A stretch of 64,000 bases of DNA, taken from Pezicula radicicola. Lineage: Eukaryota > Ascomycota > Leotiomycetes > Helotiales > Dermateaceae. Each line of letters begins with the position of its first letter. Positions within the stretch are counted from its first letter, which is position 1. The translations under genes and the position numbers were made by a program. Shown here piece after piece: positions 32,177 to 45,525 of the stretch. The stretch is from positions 310,001 to 374,000 of the forward strand of contig PDUO01000034.1 in the NCBI GenBank assembly GCA_003008705.1. The letters run 5' to 3'. The notes under the pieces were generated by a model. It made no database searches. It had not been told where the DNA came from and saw only the letters and a list, made by a program, of their open reading frames with translations.

Positions 32177-33235
32177 TGTGAACAAGGGGTTTGTTATTCA
32201 AAAAAACATAACCTTGGGGAACACCTCAAGGAATTGGGAGGACCTAGAAAATACTTAAAAGAATAACTCATGCTTACTACTCCATTCCAGCGCTTGCGTT
32301 CTCTGGAGCACCCCGAGCCTCCCACCCGAGCCTCCCACCCGGAGTCCACGAAGTTGTCCCGCCACATCCACAGATAGGGCATTCGTCGGACCGCTCACTA
32401 ATGCTTGATAAGGTCTACTAGAGGTCTTAGTGACAGAAAGGAACTGGTCAAAACGGTGTTGGGTACGGGGTATGAGGAGAAAGGATGCAAACCATGCCAT
32501 TCTCCTGCCCTGTAATTTACGGGCTAGTACGTAAAATTATTGAAGCGAGAGACCCAAGTTCGTCATTTCTGCGTCCCTGAAACCCTGTACGCCCTATGCA
32601 GGGACCGTCCTGTGCACTGTGCTGGCCTGGGCACAGTAAAATCGCCCGGAGTGGCTAATGCTTGACAAGCTTGAATTTTACACGATAGGCAAAGTCATGA
32701 CTCTCCTGTGATTGTTGACGGGGGAGCCATGATTTGTGCAAGAGCCGTCCTTGGAGATCTTGGAGTAGCGCGTTTTCACACGGCGTCAACAGCGCTCCGA
32801 GTCTGCTACTGCACATCAACAAAATAAGGAATAAAGGGAAGTGGTAACTCCTTTTGGGATGGTAGGATTGGGGAATTGCTCGACGCGTCGACATGTGGTT
32901 CGATACTACAAGGGCAGACCATGGGGGTTCCCTTCTATGCACGGGGTAATCTCCTTCTAGAAGCACTCTAAAATAATATTCCATGGTCGCTAAGATTTGC
33001 TCTGTTGCGACCAGCACCACTTGACTTGAGTGTTTTGGTACCATTCAGCGATAGATTCATGTAATTATGACAGCAATTGGGTGAGTAATAAAGCAGTCGC
33101 TCTTGATATCTTGCATTATCTCTTTTATCACCTGCCCCAGAACGCCAAACCTCATAACCAGGTCGCCAGCGCCAACGCCAAACATCCAATTATGTACAGG
33201 ACAATACGTTGTCGCTCAACTGATCTTCAGCATGA
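32177..33235. other. Intergenic region between permease and MAD1
   Basis: About 1 kb; holds the permease promoter (left) and the 3' flank of MAD1 (right). A short direct repeat CGAGCCTCCCACC lies at about 32316-32340. Chance frames only. Confidence 0.4.
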
Positions 33236-35545
33236 TCATACATCAATTCTCCTAGTCACACCATCCTCCCCAATCCTCCCTTCCTCGTAGAACTCTAATG
33301 TCAGTGCTGCCAGCAAACAAGGTATACTGCCTCGTTCTTTGACCCAAAACTTGATCTGCTCGGCGATCTTGGTCGCAAATGCACTTTGAGGACCACCACT
33401 AACTTTCATCGTTCCCCTCTCGCCATCAAACTCAATACTATTCGCATCGTCGTCTTTACTAGGGTAGAAGTCGGATGTGACACGCATCTTGCCATTGGGC
33501 ATGAAGACCACATCCCATCCGAGCAGCGAGACGACAAGTTCCCGAAACTCGATGGTTTTGGCAGCCCAGACTTTCTTGAGTCGATCGTTCCGCTTTTTCT
33601 CGGATGTAAGAGCTGCTTCAGCGTCTTGAACATCACGTTGGGAGGCTTCGAGGGCAGAGAGTGGTACTGATTGGGGATGCTTCCCTTGGATTTTGGAGAG
33701 GAGGTCTCCATTCTCTTTTCGAAGCGCTTGTAGGGTGGACATCTTGATGGCCTCAAAGTCTGAGGTTGGATTGGAACGGAGAGAGAGGATGCGAGTTTTA
33801 CTCTGCGTTGTTGCGACATTGAGACGTTCTTTAGTGACAGAGAGCTCTTTCTGTAGAAGTTTGAGGGAGGTCTGCAGAGCGCTTAGCTCATCTTGTAGCT
33901 TGCGGTTCTTGCGTGTTAGTTGGCCCAACTGCTCGTTATCCTCCGAAGACGAACGCTGACGTTTTGTGCCGACAGCCTCTGGAGCTGGCGCTGCAGTTTC
34001 TGTTGATGCTAATTCGCCCTGAAGAGTTTGTACTTCTTGTCGATATTGATCAACAATATCCTCTAATTCCTGGATGCGTTGGATCTTTTGCGCATCCACG
34101 CATTCGGGTTGGAAAGTTTGATCTTCTGTGTCGAATGTCCTTAATTGAGCACGGAGATACTCAACCTCTTTGATCGCCAATGCTCGCTGCCTCTCCATAC
34201 GCAACTTAGCCTTGCTGTCTCCACTACCTCCTGACAATTTAGCTTTCTCGAGTTGCTCTGCAAGAATTTTCTTATCACCCTCAAGACCTTGGATAATGGT
34301 ATCCTTCCCTGAGAGTTCAGCTTCCAAAGCACCCATTCTCTCAACAACGGTAGCTGTCTGAAAACGCTCCTCGATAAGTGCCCGTGCTAGGGCTTCTGGA
34401 GAGTCGAACTCTAGCTGACCATCTTCAGTAGCTTGACTCTGTAGATACGCTGTCCATGCAAGCCGCTCATCTTCTAGTCTTTGCTGTTGAATCTTGGCTT
34501 CACCTAGCTCATTCTGAAGACCTTCCATTGAATCAACCTGCCTTTGAAGTGAACGTTTTTCTTCTTCGACAACTTCAATGCTTTTGTGTAGCCTACGGAA
34601 ATGCTTCAGCTCTGCAGCCTGCTCTCGATTCGTGGCTTCTAGTGTCCTGATGTGCGCAACTTGCTCACTCAGCTCTCTTTTGATAACTCCAAGCGTATCT
34701 ACATCGCCGGTTTGAGCCTTTAGCCTGAGGACTTCACTCTCTAGAGATCCGATCTTGGTATTTCTTTCTGCCAATTGCTGTTGGACGTCTTGTAAGGTGG
34801 CCTCCCGTCTGTCTGAATCCTGCTGTAATTCATCTGCAGTTTGTTGTAGAGTATTATTCCGGGTTTCGAGTTCTGCCGCCCTTCGCTCAATGCTCCTGAC
34901 ACTTTCCTCTTTCTCGGTTCTGATATCTTCTACCTCCTCTTCTAGAACTCTTCTATTCTCCTCCCCCTCCCGCACGCGTCTTTCCAAAGCCGCTTTCTCA
35001 TTACTAGCAGCATCTCTAATCTCAGCCATTTCCTTCATCAGCGACTCATATTGCCGAACAGCTTTGGACCTCTCCCCTTCCGCGGCCTGCATTTTCTTAA
35101 AATCTTCCTCTGCCTTTCTCCTGGCATCGCGAAGCTCGGAATCGTGGCGCAGTTTTGCAAGCTCCTCTTCCTGTTTATGCGAGTCTATTGTATACTTGAG
35201 AGACTTGACCTCGGCCTTCAGTTCGTCCATCTCTCGTCTTCTATTCTCCTGATCATGATCAGGCTCTGGCAATCGCTCCCGCGCATTTTCCCCTGATGGT
35301 ATACGCGAGTGCCGCCTCGAGGTTGTTGACTCTGCGCCCGTTAAGAAATCAAAGGTCGGCCGTGAATTTGCTTCACGCATCATGGAGATCTAAGCAGAGT
35401 TTAAATGTCAGCCACGGTTGGCAGAGCGGCGAAGACGCAAACTCACTCTCGATTGTGCCAGTGGCACTCTGGGTATTCCGCTTCCCATACTTGTTCTGTG
35501 CCCGCCTCCACTGAGAGAGCTCCGTCTTCGCGACGAGTCTCCCAT
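33236..35545 (-). CDS. MAD1: Spindle assembly checkpoint protein Mad1
   Basis: Exon 1 is 35545-35447 and exon 2 35389-33236, with a 57-nt intron (GTGAGT...CTTAG, phase 0); 750 residues. Mad1 recruits Mad2 to unattached kinetochores and so delays anaphase. The N-terminus is basic and Ser-rich; residues about 60-600 are nearly continuous coiled coil (Glu/Lys/Gln heptads), and the C-terminal 130 residues form the globular end with VFMPNGKMRVTSDFYPS and a WVKERGSIPCLLAALTLEFYE ending. The block RILSLRSNPTSDFEAIK is typical of Mad1 homologues. Length fits filamentous-fungal Mad1. The short first exon would be missed without the splice. Single-copy housekeeping gene, no lesions. Confidence 0.93.
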
Positions 35546-37691
35546 AGTCGCGATGGGTCGAAACAGGGATGGTGTCGGAGTTGTTGGATGTTGGCGCAAT
35601 TTCAATCTCAAACAAAGGGTCGCGACATTCGACGTGGTCACGTGTTTATTAAGAAAACAAAGCCACACAAAGCCCGACTCAGTTGGCGGGGTTACAGGAC
35701 TAAGAGTCAACCTAGAAGCAGATTATAACTGACTTTGAATTGGATAGCTTACCTAGCTAACTTGAGTAATTCAGTCGAGTTGGTGGTCCATTTGTTTTTG
35801 AGTGTTTGACTTGATTTTGGGATTCTACCTGGTTTAAACAATTCGAGTAACCTTTAGTCAAACTCACTTGAGAAACTAATCTATAGCCTACCTTGGGTAT
35901 CTTCTGCAGGTGATATTGATATCATCTATCTTCCCTAGCTTTGTGACTAGTTTACTTTTACTTATCATCCTGCGTTGTTTCAATCTAAGATAAATTTGAC
36001 TTAGCTTACGTCATTAACCTACTTGAGGTACAAAGTACTTCATTCTATTTGGTGGGTATTGTAAATACGTCTGGTACCTACCTGGCTAGCTCGCCTAACT
36101 TAGGTGAGAGCACGAAGTATTTGCTTGTTTACTTGTTTTAGGAAAGATACGCAAGTACATTTATACTTCAATTAACTCGAATTTCTATATTTGGGTAACA
36201 CATCCACCTCTAACTTATATATTTTTGTACGATGTTTGTTTATATGTAGTTCCTTGGTGCGTTACACCTAGAAACATTTGCCATCTTTTAATAACAGTAA
36301 ATTGGGTTCTTCGTGTAAAGTAAAATGAGGCTTAGAGATCCTGTTTTGCAATATTAATTTTCATTACTTACTCTCTTTGGAACCACTGGGGAAAAAAAGG
36401 AAAAGAAAGAAAGAAAGAAATATGGCATAATTGGTAGTACTTTTTGATGTACACTGTCTTATGGAGTGGAGTGTTGCCTGTGAAGTCTACCCATATACGC
36501 AAGCATTTTTCTCTAGATGCCTAGAAAAATTTGACAGCAATAATTTCTTTATTTACTTAGTGTTTCCAGTGGGTTCTCCCTTGTGAGCTTGCACAATTTT
36601 CTTTATGGGGAGTGAGCTGCTCATCAAGGCCGTCTGTTTTATTAAGTCTAGAGTCTATACACATCGCAAACATACTTGGTTCAATTTCTACAGTAACATT
36701 TTCGTTTTTCCAAGAGGCGGATGCGTTTCTTGACCAGTCCTTGTGTTTAGATAAGTACCGGAATGCGCTATCATCGCTACTCCAAAAAGGGGGTTTAACA
36801 CTCTCTTAGTTACTAAGTCACAGTCTGTGACTGAGACTTCACAGCAATAATGACCCCTGACTTCAGTCACAGGTAACGCTCCCTGTTTCTTGAGCCCATA
36901 TCGTTGGCCTTCTTGTGGATTTCCTTGTTCAAAGAATTCAGATAGACCATTTGCTATTAAACAATGTGGCAGCTGAGACCGTTATACTTTGTTTAGTAAG
37001 GATGCGAAATATGTCATGGTGTTGTTGTAGCCACGAAGCTGGTTCATGTTTTTGTCTCCAAGTCGGAGCCTCCATGGACACTAGATGGCAGCCGGCTGAT
37101 TTTGCTCAGCAGCTTGTTCTGCCTACGAAAGCAGAACAGTTGGAATAAGTCCATCCGGTCATTAAGTTAGATTGAGTAAATAGGAAGGACTTACCAGCCA
37201 CACTCCGACTATAACAGACTATCGACAGTCTGACTGAACGGAAGGGGATAACTGGGTCTACTTAAATATTTGACTAGCTCTCTCGTTGCTCCTTGCCAAC
37301 GAATGCCTTCGTGAAACACTCAAACAACTCTGCCCTACAAGGTAATGCTGCATTCAACTCAACCACGTCACGCACGTCTCTCAAATACGTCGACGTTGTT
37401 GCCAACTACCAACTACTCACCACAGCGGGTACCTGATCATCGCCAAGAACCACACTGGTGGGGTTAACGTGGTAAGTCCCTCTCCCCTGTCAGCTTACTC
37501 AGCGACGAGCTCATCGTCCTCCGAAGTTTTGGACGCCGAGAGCACACGGATTTAAGTATATTTCATCGCGCTCATCTTCTTCCAAACTTCATGGCTCGCA
37601 ACCGACGGTAACCTTTCTGCAGCATCTGCTGCACCATCCAGACTACAACGACTACACGACTTGGGCGAGTTGGAACAAGTATCAGCCCTCA
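35546..37691. other. 2.1-kb divergent intergenic region
   Basis: Lies between MAD1 and TAM41, which are transcribed apart. A purine-rich AAAG run is at about 36391-36420. Several 60-80-codon frames exist but show no domain or coding bias I trust. The last 300 bp are probably the TAM41 leader. Confidence 0.4.
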
Positions 37692-39376
37692 ATGGCTTCT
37701 CTCAGAGCTCCGGTAAGCTATAATCTGTTGTTGAGTAACCTCTTCACATGCCCGTTGTAACTGACTTGAGCTCTGTGTGACAGCTTTCGAGGGCCACCAT
37801 GTACAAGTTGTACGCCCGATCTCGCGGTCCGAAGCTGTGCAATGACAACCTTTCCCGCAACATCAGATTCCACGAACTGGTACAACGTAGCTATGCCACG
37901 AAGTCCACAGAGGGGGTTGAGCAAAAGCCAGGCATTGGCGAAAGTGCATCAGATGCTGCCGTTTCGAAGTCATCCACTGCAAGCACAATTACGTCCACAT
38001 CGACCGGAGCTTCCTCGTTGTTGCCATCTTCTACTAGCAGCCTTCCGCCGGATTGGGATGATAACCCTAACCTGAATCTCTCATACAACCAATTCGATCA
38101 ACTGCCTGGGCACGACCGAAACTTTGGTAGAAATCAGCATATGAATATTGACGTAGAGTTCAAAAAGGCTATGCAACAGGTGCTTTGGCAATTCCGCTCC
38201 CCCATCATCTATTCATTCGCATATGGTTCAGGTGTATTTCCTCAGAGCAAAGGACCTGCTACGACTCCATCCAGCAAAACCTCGATCCACAGCAACCCCG
38301 ACCCGGCCATTGTCAGAGCTCAGACTAGTGGCCCGAAGATGATCGATTTTATTTTTGGAGTCACTGATACTGCCCACTGGCAATCCCTAAATATTCGAGA
38401 GCACCGCGATCACTATTCGGCTGTTGCCTCCTTAGGTTCCCCTTCAGTATCATGGATTCAAGATAAGTGGGGTGCCGGAGTATATTTCAACCCATACGTC
38501 ACTGTTAACGGTACTCTGATCAAATATGGAGTCGTCAATATGGATATTCTCTGTAGGGATCTTTCCGAATGGGACACTCTTTACTTGGCCGGTCGTCTCC
38601 ACAAGCCCGTAAAGATCTTACGAGACCATCCTCGAGTCCGCCTGGCGAACCAAGTTAATCTTATTTCCGTCCTAAGAACTGCCCTCCTTCTCCTTCCGCC
38701 CACTTTCACCGAGCAAGAGCTCTACGGAACCATTGCTAATGTCTCGTACATGGGTGATCCAAGAATGGTTCTTCCTACTGAAAACCCGTTGAAAGTCGCA
38801 AACATCGTTGGCAACAATCTCCCTCACTTCAGAAAACTCTACGCGCCAATCATCAACAATCTCCCCAATCTTGCCTTTACCGATGGCAAGTGCTCTGAAG
38901 CCGACTGGGAGAAGGATCCAAACTTGAACGTCCGACTTGAACAGGACATGGACCCTGTCAAGCGAGGAAACATGGTTCGACGTCTCCCCAAGGCCTTCCG
39001 CTCTAAGCTCTATTTCCGATATCAATCCAAGTTCCAGATTCCCCAATTGGAATTCAATGCCATGATGGAAGGTACAAAGGACGACGACACCACTCGGATT
39101 AAGCGACAAGTAGGAGGCGGATTTGAACGACGTATTGCCAGCCAACCGCCCGAAGACTTGCGAACCGAAGTCCGAAGTGTCATCAAGCAAACAATTGGAT
39201 GGCCAAGTACATCTCAGAGTCTCAAGGGCCCCGTGACCGCAGGCTTCAGAAAGATGATCCGATATATGAGCGAGAAGATGGAAAAGTATCGAGAAGGCAA
39301 GCGAGAAGCTGCCGAAGCTGCCGAGGAACAAGCCAAGAGGAATGCTCGGGATCGAGTTGTTGGCAAAGACCGCTAA
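37692..39376 (+). CDS. TAM41: Mitochondrial phosphatidate cytidylyltransferase Tam41
   Basis: Makes CDP-diacylglycerol from phosphatidic acid and CTP in the inner mitochondrial membrane, the first step towards cardiolipin. A 21-bp first exon (37692-37712) and a 71-nt intron (GTAAGC...GTGACAG) give MASLRAPLSRATMYKLYARSRG, a basic presequence; exon 2 is 37784-39376; 537 residues. Starting at the ATG at 37799 instead would shorten the presequence. Core motifs: FAYGSGVFPQS near residue 150 (the GSG nucleotide-binding signature), MIDFIFGVTD, HYS, and WGAGVYFNPYV, all standard for the Mmp37/Tam41 family (PF09139). A basic, Glu/Ala-rich helix ends the protein. Intact. Confidence 0.94.
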
Positions 39377-41921
39377 GCACATTGTATCAACAAGAGAGAT
39401 CGGGTACATTCACTGATCATGATTGACGACTTTTCTTTTTGTACATAGATCAGAGATGGCTTGACATTAGCTCAGGGCCAAAATACATTACAGCACCTTT
39501 TTCATTTGTAAGGGTTGCATAGGTAGCATCATGGAATGTCCGGCGAGACATGGGAACCTGATGGATACGATAGTAAGCACGGTGGCATTCTGTCCCAAGA
39601 TGTAGTATTGCAAATAGCAATGCACACCAAAATCCATACAACTATAAATCACTCATTTTGTTTGACTTATTTGTAGGCGATTATCTTGAACAACGGCAAT
39701 GCACCAAGAAATAAGAAACGTGGGATCAGGACTTGCTCAGCCTTACTCATCACTTATTATCGCCACCATGAAGTCCCCTTTGTCACTTTCCTAGGCGACT
39801 TTCTGAACGAAAAACATCAGCTAGAACAGAATCACTTAGCCGCAGTTCTAGTGCTACAACATACTGCACCTAAAGATGTACGAAGGTACAGCACATAAGT
39901 ATTCTAAATTCCAGCTTAGTTACTTGTCTGGAATGGATATAAACTAACCAGTTCTGGCAATTCTACACATAAAAATCCTATAAAGTCTTCTCTTTTCACA
40001 TTAGTCATTAGTCTGGGATTTAGAATACTTATGCGTGAACATTTTAAGGCTTGCAAGCTGACGTGAGAGATTAAGTAGGTTTTGGTGCTAAAGGTTTTAT
40101 GCTTGTGATCATCCTCGGTGTCTTTGATATCATCGCGATCTAATGAATTTGATAGAGTAATAGGCGGAGGAGTTTCAGTATAAATTTGATCTCCATACAC
40201 CCTTGGTTCAGATATCAAGTGCTCAATGCCAAATAGCATTTCCCTTGTTCTAAGCTCTCGTACTCGGAATCTTGGTATGTCACGTGATAAGAAACGAGCC
40301 CCCAATGCTCAGCTGAAAACGAAGTCCTCGTGGCGCCGAATGGAAGGAAACTCGGTTTGATCGTCCTTCTAACAGGCCACTCGGTCTATGAGAATCCGGA
40401 CACTACTGCAGTGCAAACCAAATCGTACAAGGTGTTTCCTTTCCCAAGACCGCTAATTCGAGGGAAAGGCTGAAAGCTGGGGTTTGGAGATGCTTCACCA
40501 TGCCTCTCACAGCAGATGTCGCAACGAGAAGTATTGGCGGCGCGTACAGTATTTGCGCTCTTGGAAGAAACACACATATGGTTGGGTGAAGATTTCAAGA
40601 AGAACTTTCGGAGAGTCATTGACGCACATTACCGGTACCTACTAGCAAGAGGATTTCTATCTCTCGCCACGGCTTGCGACTACTGGGAGTGGCTCATCAG
40701 GCTCGTTCTTCCCTTGCGAGAGTCTGAATAGATCGTATATCCAGAGGTTGGAAGGACACACGAGAAGACAGCGAGCACACTTGCAATGACAGGTCACACT
40801 CAGATAGCATGATTGGTTGTCATGTTCCCTCTTAAAACCTTGATCTTCCTGATATAGAAACTGTCCTGTCGTCATGGGCGTTGGACCCCAGTTTTCAGAT
40901 CATCACAGCACACGCCAACCAACCAAGTTTGAGTGATCGCTGTGCAATGAAGCAGTATGATACCTAGCTGCACAAAATAGACATAATTAATTATTCAACC
41001 TTGAGCGCGAGGATGAGGTTCTCGCAAGAGAGAACAAATCATGTTTAGTCTTCGCTACTAATAACGTTCCTCTATCTTTCCTCGGGACTTCTTGCCACGA
41101 GATAACGTTAGGAGGCCTCGATCCAGACCTACTATAGTTAGGGCCGTACCAGTATCTGTGCTTGTGGTGCAAACACAGCCTCACAGCCTCTTTCACTTAC
41201 GCAGCTCCTATCGCCCAGAGTGGTATAGCAGGCCATTCACAACGCCATTGGCTTTTTTTGCACAACTCTCTCCAGCCCGGTAAGAACTCTAAGCAAGACC
41301 TCGAACTGAACCTCGTTTCGCTCTCTTCTCTTATTCTTGTTTTTTTTCCTTCCCCTTTTCGCGACCTCTTTCTATATTATTTTCCACGACGACTACCAGT
41401 ACTTAGCTTTGATAAATCTCCGCAGGCCAAGGAACAAATCAATAAAATCTTCTGGCTCGTAATATATACTTTCTAACCCTGGTTTATATCAGCCGAAATT
41501 GTGGCAGTTCGGGGCTCCGCTCAGGCACAACCTCGCTATCCTTGGATGTCAATAGAGCAGACATCTCCAACAGCAACCGTTTCGAAGGCTCCATCCAAAC
41601 GAGCTTCTGTAACGAACCCCCAGGTACAATTCGCACCATTTCGACGAGCAGACGAATTTGCACAATACGCCCCTCTCATCTGAATTGCACATCGGGAGAA
41701 GCCCTGTATAATACAAGCGCGCTCATATCCATCATCAGCCCCAGGGCCTTATGCGTTCGACGATAAGAACTCGACAACCTAAACTTAAGCATTATTTTAT
41801 TAACGACTCAGAATACCTCAGTGCTGCGACTTCACAACTCGAGAGCTGTTGAACGGCTGCGAGATCCCACGACGCTTTCTTCTTTTCCTCCTCGGCGGCT
41901 CTCCGCCTTCTAATCGCCGCG
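39377..41921. other. 2.5-kb intergenic region
   Basis: Contains frames of 130 codons (minus, 39916-40305) and 72 codons (plus, 40516-40731) with no recognised domain; neither is supported as a gene. The stretch from about 41290 to 41921 is pyrimidine-rich and is probably the long leader of the transporter gene. Confidence 0.4.
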
Positions 41922-44241
41922 ATGGACCAGACAGCCCAGGTTCTCGAGGTCGCACACCTGCTGTATTCAAGAGCGAACAGCACAAGCACAACAAGCGCAG
42001 AGACAGAAACCAGACCCGCCATCTACAAGGCAATTGGAATATCGCTGGCAATCGGGTCGGGCATCTTCATAGGCATTTCGTTTGTTTTGAAAAAAATTGG
42101 GCTGTTAAAAGCAAACGAAAAATATGAGCAGGCCGCGGGAGAAGGTTATGGATATTTGAAAAACGCCTTTTGGTGGACGGGCATGACCCTAATGATCATT
42201 GGGGAGATCTGCAATTTTGTGGCATACGCCTTCGTCGATGCAATTCTGGTTACGCCATTGGGAGCCTTGTCGGTGGTTATTACAACGATTTTATCAGCGA
42301 TATTCCTTAAGGAGCGACTGAGTATGGTCGGGAAGGTTGGATGTTTTCTGTGCATTATTGGATCCGTGGTTATTGTCATGAACGCGCCGGCAGAGTCCTC
42401 GGCCGCTACAATTCAAGAAATGCAGTCTTTTGTTATTGCCCCGGGCTTTCTGAGTTATGCTGGAGTTGTCATCGTCGGCTGCGCTTTCATTGCTCTTTGG
42501 GCAGGGCCCAGATATGGTAAAAAGTCCATGCTGGTGTACTTGTCGATTTGCAGCTTGATTGGAGGCCTGAGTGTGGTTGCTACGCAGGGCTTGGGTGCTG
42601 CTATTATTGCTCAGATTGGTGGAACAAAACAGTACAACCAGTGGTTTCTCTACGTATTGTTCGTGTTTGTTATTGCAACACTTCTCACCGAGATCATATA
42701 TCTTAATGTAAGATCACCACTTCAGTACACGATGGTAATTACTGACGATTATGCAGAAAGCGTTGAACCTTTTTAATGCAGCATTGGTTACACCTACATA
42801 TTACGTCTTTTTCACCTCGTCCACCATCCTCACCTCCGCCATCCTGTTCAGGGGATTCAAAGGGACCCCAACATCCATCATTACAGTTGTCATGGGCTTC
42901 TTCGTAATCTGTTCTGGGGTAGTCCTTCTCCAACTATCTAAATCGGCCAAGGACGTCCCTGACACGGCTGTATTTGCCGGCGACTTGGACCAAATGCGTA
43001 CTATAGCTGAACAAGAGCAACCAGAATCAGAGCCGAAGGCAGATGCCATTCGTGGTGCTGGTGTAGCAAGTATTGTTCGACGCTTCTCGGTCACGAGACA
43101 AAAGATGGAGGAAGATGAACTCCGTCGCCTACACGAAGAGAAGCTAGCAGACTTAGCACCTATTGGCGAGAATGAACATGTTGAATGGGACGGTCTGAGA
43201 AGACGTAGAACCACGTTCGGTACTAATCGCTCACGTGGAAGCTCTAGCATACCTTTCCCAATGATGGAGACTCACACACCTGTACCTCCACGAACCCCAA
43301 CTATGGCGCGAACTCCAGTGCAGCATCCCCCTTTGGGCATGTCACATTTCCCTTCAGACTCCGACTCTGATCATGATGAAGAGAATCCTCGGCCTAGCAC
43401 TGGTGGCCTAGGCTCCTCTTGGTTGGGCAGTCTGCGTGACCGCACCAGAAGCGTGGTCGGCCCAGGAGGTCGCACCCCTCGAAGCCCAATGCACCCAGTT
43501 GCCTTGACTGAGATTAACATGCCCAAATCAGAAGACCACTACTATAGCCACGCACATGAAGACCACCAGTTCGGTCTACCGGACAACCATCAAAAGACCT
43601 CCTACGAAGGTGCCGGGGCACACGATGATCGCCACATCACCATCATGGACGCAGAAAGAGCGAATATGGGCTCAAGAGGAAGCGCCGCTCCCACACCACC
43701 TCCACACTCCGCGCGGCGACAGTTCTCATTCCAAAACGTCTTCCGCAAAGGCCAAGCTCAGTCCCAAGCTACTCAAGCACTATCCGACGACCCCATCCCC
43801 TCTGGATACCGTTCGCCAAACCCGCGTCTTGGTCTTGGTGGACGAAGAGGCACTAACGAAACTAAAAACACGGCTACAGAAGAAGAGCGCCTCGGGCTCG
43901 TCAAAGGTGACTCGCACTCTATGCCCGCAGTCCCACAGTACGACGAGGAAGAAGAAGAAGATGAGTGGCCGTCTGTCTTAGAGGACAAAGCAGCGGCGCG
44001 TCCGGGAGCAGCGGTGAGAGCAGCGAGTGAGCAAGATGCGGCATGGAGGCAGCAACAGGCAGGAAGAAGGGATCTAACACCACCTAGAGCCAGAGCTGGG
44101 ACAGGCGAGACAGACTTAGAGTATGACATGAATCCCGAGAGCTATGATGAGCAAAGGCGGAGATGGAACGAGAGCCGAAATCGGGATAGGGATCCGAGAG
44201 GCGGCTCACCGAGAAAGGGTACAGGTGGAGCTTTCCTCTAA
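41922..44241 (+). CDS. NIPA-family magnesium transporter homologue
   Basis: Exons 41922-42707 and 42757-44241 with a 49-nt intron (GTAAGA...TATGCAG, phase 0); 756 residues. The first 330 or so residues contain about nine membrane helices. Key stretches are AIGSGIFIGISFVLKKIGL, NFVAYAFVDAILVTPLGALSVV, and, across the splice, KALNLFNAALVTPTYYVFFT: the NIPA/DUF803 pattern (PF05653). NIPA proteins are linked to magnesium transport in animals and plants; the fungal substrate is inferred only. The cytosolic C-terminal 420 residues are acidic, Pro/Ser-rich and probably disordered, longer than in animals but usual in fungi. Intact. Confidence 0.9.
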
Positions 44242-45525
44242 TAAACAACATGGAGGATGAACGATGGTTTGGTTTATGTCCATGGCGTTGCAGGCGCCAA
44301 CTAATGAGGAACGAATTCTTGGAATGACCTATGTAAGAATACCCGTACAATGATCGATGGCGGCTGTAAAATACATGGCAGCATACATGGCAGCGTGCTA
44401 AGTAACGTTACTGGAATAAACGAATAGAGACATGTATGATGATGCAACTGTCCGAACCAGACCTCATATTCTGAAACAGATCGACTATGCCCTTATGTAG
44501 GTAGGTTGTGAATTTTCTCCACGTCTTGGTTGTAGAAAAAGTCCATTGTATTGTATGCATGATGCCTTCTCCTAGGTATCTTTTCCTTTGTCATACCTAG
44601 TAGCACAACACTTCCCCGTGTTCAAACTGTTGTTTGAAATGTGGGTATTCTTGCCTGCTTGGCGACATTAGTACTTTTCGCCACCTGCACAGTTTCACTT
44701 CTTGGAGAATGTACTAGTCGAGATATGGTATTTGTACTACTGTTTACGTGTGTAACAAGATAACGTTAAAGATCGATATGTTACAGTTCGGGGAGGACGG
44801 GGGATGGGGGAGGTTGTTTGTTTATTTTCTTTCGAGATGAATATGAAAGATGGAGATAGAAATGGATTTGGGATTTGGGATTTGGGATTTAGGAATGGGA
44901 AACTTTGGAGAGTTTTTGTTTTAGTTGAAATTTTAAGTTACCTTCACTGATATTGAGAATTTATATGATATATAGTGCTTTAGACAGTGTTTTCCTTGTG
45001 GGGTTCCTTGTACTTAGGTTTTGAGGGGTTTTGGGGGGTATTTGTAGAGGAAAAGAGGGAGTATGTATATGTTGACCTTCAATTCTGTGTCTGGATGCTT
45101 AAAAACGGGTTTCCTGTGCTGGAATGAAATATGTTAATATATATTGTAAGAAAGGCACTGAAGTTTACTAGCTGTTGTCGCTTGGTTTTTACTTAGTTGA
45201 GTTGAGGTTATACAGCTATTTAAGAAGTTGTGTCTATCTATATGAAAATAGAAGTGAGGTATGGTCTCATGCCAAGGTCGAAAGCGAGCAGTGGGAAAAA
45301 GAGACATGGATCACATGACGTCAAATTGCATACTCCACGTGCTTCTAGAACAGGACTAGGCCGATGATCAAACACGCCTTATCCATCCTCCGTCCGTCGG
45401 CCCGAAATCTGAAGGCTGAAAGCGTCACTTGCGCATTCTTTCTTGTCGCCCGTCCTCCTCATAACTCTCAAACTTGCAGATTCAAAGCTCACAATGCAAT
45501 AACAAAAACAACAACAACTACAACA
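44242..45525. other. Intergenic region
   Basis: Transcript 3' flank of the NIPA gene, then AT-rich spacer with three GGGATTT units at about 44869-44890. A TGACGTCA-like and a CACGTG site (about 45317 and 45338) precede the Mpv17 gene. An in-frame ATG at 45364 would extend that gene but is less likely. Confidence 0.4.

Noticed and set aside
34755..35252. 165-codon plus-strand frame, Ser-rich
   Set aside because: Antisense to the Mad1 coiled coil; the Ser richness comes from reversed Glu/Arg codons.
38672..39409. 245-codon minus-strand frame
   Set aside because: Antisense to the TAM41 exon; no motif of its own.
39916..40305. 130-codon minus-strand frame
   Set aside because: No domain, no signal peptide, no splice context; not enough to call a gene.
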